Below are positions 6,316 through 11,054 of a stretch of DNA of 11,054 bases, piece by piece. Each line of letters opens with the position of its first letter. The first letter of the stretch is position 1. The notes under the pieces were generated by a model that did not search any database, was not told the DNA's origin, and worked only from the letters and a program-made list of their open reading frames with translations. Source of the DNA: Cellvibrio sp. (GTDB taxonomy: Bacteria > Pseudomonadota > Gammaproteobacteria > Pseudomonadales > Cellvibrionaceae); NCBI GenBank assembly GCA_003524365.1, contig DQHS01000287.1:548-11601 (forward strand), read 5' to 3'. The translations under genes were made by a program, and so were the position numbers.

Positions 6316-7557
6316 CTATCCGAATAAACCGAGCTGTGCAGGGGCTGGTGCTTTATCGCCAGCAATAATTGCTTGACGGATATTTTCCGCCTGAAAGCTT
6401 CCCGCTTTAACGGCCAATCCGGGGCAACTAATAAAATAGCGGGCACGTTTCAATACGATACCTATTTTCTGCAAATGATCGACATGCAGATGTTGATGTC
6501 GGCGTGAGCTGATAATTTTCTTTGCTGATTTAACTCCAATACCAGGAACACGCAGTACCATTTCATAATCTGCGCGATTAATATCAACCGGAAATTTATC
6601 TGGATGACGCAAGGCATAACCCAGTTTAGGATCAATTTCGAGATCAAGATCCGGGCTATTTTTATCGAGAATTTCATCGACAGAAAAGCCATAAAACCGC
6701 AATAACCAATCGGCTTGATAAATGCGGTTTTCACGCACTAATGGTGGCGCAGATAAGTCGGGCACACGATTATCGGTGGCAATGGGCACATATCCTGAAT
6801 AGTAAACCCGTTTTAACTTCTGTTTTTGGTAGAGACTATCAGCCAATTGTAAAATGTCCCGATCATTCTCCGGTGACGCCCCAACAATTAACTGGGTGCT
6901 TTGGCCGCCGGGCATAAACACGGGCGTGCTCTTAATGTGTGGCTTTTCATTAGCGTATTTTTCTCTTTCGCCACGCAGGTAATTCATCGGGGTAATGATG
7001 TCGCTATAGTTTTTTTCCGGCGCTACTTTTTGCAAGCTCGCTTCAGAGGGGATCTCGATATTCACACTAAGCCTGTCTGCATACAAACCCGCTTCATGCA
7101 ACAATTCAGGGCTTGCCCCCGGGATGGCTTTCACATGGATATAACCATTGAAGTTATGTAGCAATCGCAACTCACGAGCTACCCGAACCAATCGCTCCAT
7201 AGTGTAATCCGCATTTTTGAAAATGCCGGAACTGAGAAATAGTCCCTCTATGTAATTACGCCGATAAAAATTAATCGTCAGGTCAATAACATCTTCAACC
7301 GTAAAAGCCGCACGCTTGACGTCATTACTACGTCTACTGACACAATATGCGCAATCATAAATACAATGGTTGGTAAACAGGATTTTGAGCAAGGAAACGC
7401 AGCGACCATCCTCGGTATAACTATGGCAAATACCCATGCCATCTGAGTTGCCAAGCCCCTTGGTTAAATTGGCTCGCTTACTGCCGCTCGATGAACAGGA
7501 TGCATCGTACTTGGCAGCATCAGACAGGATGCGAAGTTTTTCCAGGATATTGCTCAT
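6316..7557 (-). CDS. Putative DNA repair/modification radical SAM protein (TIGR03916-like)
   Basis: A 413-aa iron-sulfur enzyme. The radical SAM cluster motif C-x3-C-x2-C is present as CIYDCAYC (C65, C69, C72), preceded by ILFTNH; the barrel continues through LFLSSGIF and HVKAIPGAS. Near the C-terminus VLRVPGIGVKSAKKIISSRR (334-353) is a helix-hairpin-helix DNA-binding motif. This layout is that of the radical SAM proteins linked to uracil-DNA-glycosylase-like partners, distantly like spore photoproduct lyase, so a DNA substrate is likely; the chemistry is unknown. The ATG at 7557 begins MSNILEKLRILSDAAKYDAS, the usual family start. The in-frame extension to 7752 would read through the promoter and LexA operator and is rejected. 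It is first gene of the operon, followed 4 bp later by the DUF4130 partner. Confidence 0.92.
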   Translation of the reverse strand: MSNILEKLRILSDAAKYDASCSSSGSKRANLTKGLGNSDGMGICHSYTEDGRCVSLLKILFTNHCIYDCAYCVSRRSNDVKRAAFTVEDVIDLTINFYRRNYIEGLFLSSGIFKNADYTMERLVRVARELRLLHNFNGYIHVKAIPGASPELLHEAGLYADRLSVNIEIPSEASLQKVAPEKNYSDIITPMNYLRGEREKYANEKPHIKSTPVFMPGGQSTQLIVGASPENDRDILQLADSLYQKQKLKRVYYSGYVPIATDNRVPDLSAPPLVRENRIYQADWLLRFYGFSVDEILDKNSPDLDLEIDPKLGYALRHPDKFPVDINRADYEMVLRVPGIGVKSAKKIISSRRHQHLHVDHLQKIGIVLKRARYFISCPGLAVKAGSFQAENIRQAIIAGDKAPAPAQLGLFG

Positions 7558-7587
7558 GCTATTAATGCCTGCTAAAGGTACTGGCAA

Positions 7588-7617
7588 ATAGTACTGTACA
7601 TTAATACAGTACGGCAA
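7588..7617 (-). promoter_or_regulatory. Sigma-70 promoter of the radical SAM operon
   Basis: On the minus strand TTGCCG (7612-7617; 4/6 match to -35) and TACTAT (7588-7593; 4/6 match to -10) are separated by 18 bp. The LexA box fills the spacer. About 30 nt separate the -10 from the ATG at 7557, giving a short leader. The placement is what a LexA-repressed promoter should look like, but the start site is inferred. Confidence 0.6.
7592..7611. promoter_or_regulatory. LexA (SOS) box
   Basis: The core CTGTACATTAATACAG (7594-7609) is a perfect CTGT-N8-ACAG gammaproteobacterial LexA site. The outer TA pairs extend it to a full TACTGT...ACAGTA 20-mer, and one further G/C pair (7591/7612) is also symmetric. 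It lies 35 bp upstream of the radical SAM start codon, between the -35 and -10. The next gene on the other side starts 197 bp away. Confidence 0.9.
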
Positions 7618-7808
7618 TACTTTTTTCACTACCTGAGGCAAAACAAGCCAGTGCATACACAGACACAGATCTTGTGATAGAAACCTTCGCAAAATCATAA
7701 GAAATGACGAGGGATTTAGAATAGAATCGGGCCAGATCTTGAGAGTCAACACAGGTATCGGACAAAGCCGACCAACCTGCCAACACTATGCTGAACAGGT
7801 AAATAGAG

Positions 7809-8255
7809 ATGCGAATCATCCGCCGTGCGTGCGCCTCCGACGCTGAGGCCATTAGCGCCCTCTATAGTGCGCTGAACACCTTATCCACCCCGTCAGTCTT
7901 ACCCGAGCGTATTACAGCACTTGCCAATAGCGAACAGACACATTTGCTAGTATGCGATGATAGCGGCGAAATCATCGCCACCGCACTCGTCTGCCTGTGT
8001 CAGGATGTAATGTTCGACAGCCAACCCTTTGCACTGGTTGAAAATGTGGTGGTCAGCGCGGATTATAAACGTGAAGGCATTGGCAAAAGTATGATGGATT
8101 ATATTGAAGCCTTTTGTTTGAAGCAGGACTGCTCCAAAATTATGCTTCAGACCAGCAGCAAAAACCGCGACGCACGGGATTTTTACACCGCCATGGGTTA
8201 CGACCCGGATGCAAAAATCGGTTTTATTAAATATCGTCGCTACTTTTCGCAATAG
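7809..8255 (+). CDS. GNAT family N-acetyltransferase
   Basis: A 148-aa acyltransferase using acetyl-CoA. Motif A is clear: VENVVVSADYKREGIGKSMM (77-96) holds the R/Q-x-x-G-x-G pattern (R88, G90... G92, K93) that binds the CoA pyrophosphate. Motif B follows as SSKNRDARDFYTAMGYD (116-132), with the conserved Tyr and aromatic residues. The size is that of a single GNAT domain. The acceptor is unknown; small-molecule or protein amines are both possible. It is divergent from the SOS operon with a 251-bp gap. Its own promoter is not obvious, although TAGAAT-like -10 elements occur at 7717-7727. It might be co-transcribed with the membrane protein 64 bp downstream. Confidence 0.9.
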   Translation: MRIIRRACASDAEAISALYSALNTLSTPSVLPERITALANSEQTHLLVCDDSGEIIATALVCLCQDVMFDSQPFALVENVVVSADYKREGIGKSMMDYIEAFCLKQDCSKIMLQTSSKNRDARDFYTAMGYDPDAKIGFIKYRRYFSQ

Positions 8256-8319
8256 CTATTGGTCGCTACAAAAATATCGGAAAATAATCTCTCTACTAAA
8301 AACAATCAGGAAATCTATT

Positions 8320-8733
8320 ATGAATCTCACAGCCAGCGGCGTTGTATTGCGTTTTTTATTCGCGCTCTTATTGGTACTACTGAGTTACAACCCCAGTGGC
8401 TACTCCTACTTTCACTGGGTTCACTATAGCTTCAGCGACATCACTCCTTATGTTGTGATTGCGGGAGTCATACTGCTTATCGGCTGGGGAATTTACATTA
8501 AAGCCACACTTAACTCGCTTGGGTTAATTGGCATAATTGCACTTGCAGCACTTTTTGCCTGCCTCGTATGGCTGTTTATCTACTGGGGATTTTTAAGCGT
8601 TAACGATATCTCGGCGATGGCCTGGGTAATTGAAGTTTTATTGGCTGCGATGCTCGCCGTAGGTATGTGCTGGTCGCACTTCACGCGCCGCATGAGTGGA
8701 CAAGTGGATGTGGATGAAATTGAAGATAGGTAA
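8320..8733 (+). CDS. DUF6524-like four-TM membrane protein
   Basis: A 137-aa inner-membrane protein with four hydrophobic helices at about residues 7-23, 44-60, 67-92 and 99-117. The start LTASGVVLRFLFALLLVLLS followed by YNPSGYSYFHW (23-33) is the recognisable signature of a small family I recall as DUF6524; function is unknown. The tail (about 123-137) is charged and acidic (DVDEIED) and likely cytosolic. The ATG at 8320 follows AGGA (8308-8311); the in-frame extension back to 8209 overlaps the GNAT gene and is rejected. The next gene starts 14 bp downstream with a strong ribosome site, so the two are likely co-transcribed. Confidence 0.82.
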   Translation: MNLTASGVVLRFLFALLLVLLSYNPSGYSYFHWVHYSFSDITPYVVIAGVILLIGWGIYIKATLNSLGLIGIIALAALFACLVWLFIYWGFLSVNDISAMAWVIEVLLAAMLAVGMCWSHFTRRMSGQVDVDEIEDR

Positions 8734-8747
8734 CTCAAGGAGAATAT

Positions 8748-9074
8748 ATGTTAGATAAAATGAAAGATCTCGGTTCACAGGCTCTGACAAAAACGGGTGA
8801 AGCCATTGACGCAGTTACATCATCGGTTAGCAGCGGTGTCGACTCCCTCAATGAAAAAGCAGTGAGAGCCTCAACTACACAAATGTATCGAATTTTGGAA
8901 ATTGCCTTGGAGGAACTAAAAAAACGCCCACTGGCTGAGCAACCACTTTCACTTACATCATCGATAAATATTGGAGTCGCATCGTTGGAGCTACAGATTC
9001 ACTTAAACCAAAATAGTGACCAGATTCTGACTTCCGACGCCCCTAAGAACCTAAACGTGAACGCTGATGAATAG
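8748..9074 (+). CDS. Small protein of unknown function (108 aa)
   Basis: I do not recognise this protein. It has no signal peptide, membrane helix or cysteine. Residues 1-40 are Ser/Thr/Lys-rich and probably amphipathic helical (KDLGSQALTKTGEAIDAV), as in small surface-associating or stress proteins. Residues 44-62 form a second helix (QMYRILEIALEELKKRP), and a hydrophobic strand-like segment IGVASLELQIHL (74-85) follows. The polar tail is likely disordered. A strong AAGGAGA (8737-8743) precedes the ATG, supporting real expression. It is 14 bp after the DUF6524-like membrane protein and is the last gene before a hairpin, so it may accompany that protein at the membrane (inference). Confidence 0.7.
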   Translation: MLDKMKDLGSQALTKTGEAIDAVTSSVSSGVDSLNEKAVRASTTQMYRILEIALEELKKRPLAEQPLSLTSSINIGVASLELQIHLNQNSDQILTSDAPKNLNVNADE

Positions 9075-9086
9075 GCTCCAAGCAAT

Positions 9087-9112
9087 TGTCGTATAGCCCC
9101 TGCTATACGACA
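9087..9112. terminator. Perfect 10-bp hairpin between convergent genes
   Basis: TGTCGTATAG (9087-9096) and CTATACGACA (9103-9112) are exact inverted copies around the 6-nt loop CCCCTG. The hairpin lies 12 bp after the 108-aa gene and 47 bp before the convergent phospholipase D-like gene ends. A bidirectional terminator is the likely role, but neither side has a real T-run, so it could be an mRNA-stabilising or protein-binding palindrome. Confidence 0.5.
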
Positions 9113-9159
9113 CCTTCTACGCCCATCATGAAATCAAATATTGTTTTAACGATGCATAA

Positions 9160-9849
9160 TTAACGAGAAAACTCATCCCACAAACTATCAAACTCACCTA
9201 AATAAGCCGCCACCAATTTTGGTTCGTTAGTTACCAAAATATTTTCCTGATTGTAGTCAGTTGCCGAGCGGGTCCAGTTGAAGCTGCCATTGACCAAAAT
9301 ACGTTTATCGACAATGGCAAACTTGTGATGCATATGGTTTTCAGTGTTATCCATGCGCACATTGATGCCCCGATCAATAAGCTTAAAAATATCACTGCCT
9401 TGATCATGGGCTTTATCATTATCAGTAATTAACCGCACTTGAATACCGCGCTTGTGAGCGGCAACGATAGCATCGCTCAGGCGGTCATCAGAAATGGTGA
9501 ATACACTTATATCGAGCGTTTCGCGCGCCGCGACTACCAAATCCAATAGCTGACGACGGCAGTCTTCACCGGGACTAAAGTGGGCCTCGGTAATCGTAAC
9601 CGATTGGGTTTGACGAAAGTTATCGATTACCTTGCTGATTTTTTCTAACCAGAGCAAGGAGGCAACCGCATTATCGCCACCTGCTCGCGCTGGCTCGCGC
9701 GCCAACACAAAGGCTTTGTTGCGCACGAAAGCAATATCATCTTGCGCGAGCTTGGGCAATAGCTCACGTAGTTCCAATGACTCCGACTGGCAAAGTTTAA
9801 AATCGTCTAGTGTTCCTACCAGCCAAGATTCCAGTTCAGGTTGACGCAT
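9160..9849 (-). CDS. Single-HKD phospholipase D-like protein, MitoPLD/Zucchini-like
   Basis: A 229-aa protein with an N-terminal helical region (1-80) and a phospholipase D-fold domain (about 84-229). The catalytic motif is intact: HMHHKFAIVD (172-181; H174, K176, D181) followed by NGSFNWTRSA (187-196). The domain also has SPGEDC (92-97), VFTISDDRLSDAI (116-128) and VRLITDNDKAHDQGSDI (138-154), a pattern seen in mitochondrial PLD6/Zucchini and bacterial Nuc-type nucleases. One HKD motif means activity requires a dimer. Substrate may be nucleic acid or phospholipid. No signal peptide, membrane anchor or zinc finger is seen. The ATG at 9849 is preferred over the in-frame GTG at 9855, since a purine-rich AAGAG lies 8 nt upstream of it. 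It follows the rhomboid gene by 33 bp, probably in the same transcript. Confidence 0.9.
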   Translation of the reverse strand: MRQPELESWLVGTLDDFKLCQSESLELRELLPKLAQDDIAFVRNKAFVLAREPARAGGDNAVASLLWLEKISKVIDNFRQTQSVTITEAHFSPGEDCRRQLLDLVVAARETLDISVFTISDDRLSDAIVAAHKRGIQVRLITDNDKAHDQGSDIFKLIDRGINVRMDNTENHMHHKFAIVDKRILVNGSFNWTRSATDYNQENILVTNEPKLVAAYLGEFDSLWDEFSR

Positions 9850-9882
9850 ACACACATCTCTTTTTATAGATACTTTTAATGT

Positions 9883-10434
9883 TCACATTCTATTCTTAAA
9901 TAATCTTGCTTGAAAAAATGCACAGACCACACCGGCAATAGCGCCAAAAAAGTGCGACTCAAAGGACACTCGCGGATCACCGGGTAAAACGCCAAACAAC
10001 ATACCGCCGTATAAAAAGACAACTAACAGCGCAATCAGGATATTAATAAACTTACGATCATACCAAACGGTAGCAATACACAAGCTCCACAAACCAAAAA
10101 TCCAGCCACTTGCACCTATGTGAAGTGCATTGCGTGCAAAAAGCCAAACCAACAAACCGGTAAGAACAATAATAAACGCACTGCTCCACAGATAACGCTT
10201 TAACGAATGCACAAACAGCAGACCACTAAAAATGATTAAGCCAATGAGATTATTCAGTAAATGGCCGATATCACCATGTAAGAAAGGCGCGGTAAAAATT
10301 CCCCAGATCGAATGTAACTGACGCGGTTGTATACCGTATTGATAGAAAACTCCATTGGTAACCACATTGACGATATGCACCCCAATCATCAGTGCACATA
10401 TCGCCATTAACCATTTTATCTTTCGTGTGAGCAT
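9883..10434 (-). CDS. Rhomboid family intramembrane serine protease
   Basis: A 183-aa inner-membrane protease with about six helices, the minimal bacterial rhomboid core. Catalytic residues are visible: nucleophile S109 in GASGWIFG (107-114) and general base H161 in SHFFGAIAG (160-168). HGDIGHLLNNLIGL (53-66) in the second helix supplies H58 and N61/N62, the usual oxyanion-site residues. The L1 region, GIQPRQLHSIWGIFTAPFLH (34-53), is also typical. It cleaves transmembrane segments of substrates that cannot be predicted from sequence. It starts 6 bp after the upstream coiled-coil gene and is followed 33 bp later by the phospholipase D-like gene. There is no GlpG-type N-terminal cytosolic domain. 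Confidence 0.93.
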   Translation of the reverse strand: MLTRKIKWLMAICALMIGVHIVNVVTNGVFYQYGIQPRQLHSIWGIFTAPFLHGDIGHLLNNLIGLIIFSGLLFVHSLKRYLWSSAFIIVLTGLLVWLFARNALHIGASGWIFGLWSLCIATVWYDRKFINILIALLVVFLYGGMLFGVLPGDPRVSFESHFFGAIAGVVCAFFQARLFKNRM

Positions 10435-10440
10435 GAAGAA

Positions 10441-11054
10441 TTATTGCGGAGCATCAGGCTTTGCCACATCAGTTTTCGATGCGGCAGGTTTTGCTTTTTT
10501 GGAGAACAGCTCTACTTCCAGCTGCTTTAACTGTTGCGATACCTGCTCGATTTTTTCGTGGTTGCGCAAATCGATATCCAACTTTTTATCCATATTGCGC
10601 ACCAGGGGAACCAAAGAGCTTTCCAGCGTATCGGCGAGCACGCGTAGCACCTTATCCAAACCTGGCAACGGCTGGTTAATCACTTCTACTTTGGGAGCAA
10701 CTGGTGCAAGTGAATGCTCCAATTTAGTGGCAGACGCCGTGATCGCTTCAATCAGCTCACGATTACCTGCACTGGTGTCTGCTACCGGCTTTTTACTGGT
10801 CGCCAGTGCTAACTTATTAATGCCCTCAACCATATCGGCGAGTTGCACAACCACTTTTGCACCTGTATCGGCTGAATCACCACCCATAGCTTTATTGCGC
10901 AAGAAATCTTTTTTGATTTGCTCCCAGCGAACACTCTGCTCTTCGGTCATATTACCGCGCAGTTCGGCAAGTTTGAGTAAATTGCTCTCCGCTCCGGTGG
11001 TTAGCATTTGCGCTTCACCTAAGTAGTGGTCAGCAATCATCTGCATTAACTCTG
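10441..11054 (-). CDS. Coiled-coil protein of unknown function, probably cut by the window edge
   Basis: At least 201 aa are visible from the ATG at 11046, but the frame stays open to the end of the window (codons for E, L, M, Q, M read through), so the true start may lie outside. I do not recognise the family. The protein is charged and helical, with hydrophobic heptad-like patterns at about 125-175 (LDKVLRVLADTLESSLVPLV; HEKIEQVSQQLKQLEVELF), suggesting a coiled coil. It ends in a disordered Lys/Ala/Pro tail (KKAKPAASKTDVAKPDAPQ). No membrane segment or enzyme motif is seen. Its stop is 6 bp before the rhomboid start, so the two are likely coupled. Confidence 0.65.
   Translation of the reverse strand, partial: ELMQMIADHYLGEAQMLTTGAESNLLKLAELRGNMTEEQSVRWEQIKKDFLRNKAMGGDSADTGAKVVVQLADMVEGINKLALATSKKPVADTSAGNRELIEAITASATKLEHSLAPVAPKVEVINQPLPGLDKVLRVLADTLESSLVPLVRNMDKKLDIDLRNHEKIEQVSQQLKQLEVELFSKKAKPAASKTDVAKPDAPQ

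Noticed and set aside
6312..6446. In-frame extension of the DUF4130 protein
   Set aside because: It lies inside the radical SAM gene in another frame. The family N-terminus begins at the ATG at 6311.
7558..7752. In-frame extension of the radical SAM protein
   Set aside because: It would code through the promoter and the LexA box, and the known family start fits the ATG at 7557.
7592..7809. SOS control of the divergent GNAT gene by the same LexA box
   Set aside because: The box is 197 bp from the GNAT start and fits the -35/-10 of the opposite promoter. No promoter for the GNAT gene overlaps it.
10355..11026. 223-codon plus-strand open frame opposite the coiled-coil gene
   Set aside because: Its translation is Ser/Cys/Thr-rich low-complexity sequence typical of an antisense shadow. 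The minus-strand frame has coding character and fits the operon.

Overview
The window looks like chromosomal DNA of a free-living gammaproteobacterium with moderate GC content. A Cellvibrio or Cellvibrionaceae-type marine or soil bacterium would fit, but that placement is inference from gene content and codon style. The firmest pointer is a perfect gammaproteobacterial LexA (SOS) box, CTGT-N8-ACAG, at 7592-7611. There is no tRNA or rRNA gene, CRISPR array, transposase or integrase. No gap between genes exceeds 300 bp. Sixteen protein genes are called; only the one at the right edge is probably cut by the window.

Left part (1-2160): a minus-strand two-helix membrane protein with coiled coils, resembling the N-terminus of putative AbiC-type phage abortive infection proteins, diverges from a tightly spaced plus-strand pair of polytopic membrane proteins (about 222 and 168 aa). 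A 65-bp GC-rich palindromic repeat follows. Centre-left (2156-5474): an RpiB/LacAB-family sugar-phosphate isomerase of the long 212-aa type converges on a minus-strand 'translational machinery' family protein with a histidine-rich linker. Next come flavin prenyltransferase UbiX and hydroxymethylglutaryl-CoA lyase 8 bp apart, a second intergenic repeat made of small hairpins, and a DUF2288 protein.

Centre-right (5529-7620): the most interesting unit. A radical SAM protein (TIGR03916-like, with a C-terminal helix-hairpin-helix) and its usual partner (TIGR03915/DUF4130) form a coupled two-gene minus-strand operon. Its only visible promoter carries a perfect LexA operator between the -35 and -10 elements. 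This ties a poorly characterised DNA-repair-type pair to the SOS response on sequence evidence. The UDG domain often fused to the partner is absent here.

Right part (7809-11054): a GNAT acetyltransferase, a DUF6524-like membrane protein and a 108-aa unknown protein run on the plus strand and end at a 10-bp perfect hairpin. Facing them is a minus-strand run of three: a coiled-coil protein open at the window edge, a rhomboid protease with its Ser/His dyad, and a single-HKD phospholipase D-fold protein strikingly like MitoPLD/Zucchini nucleases.
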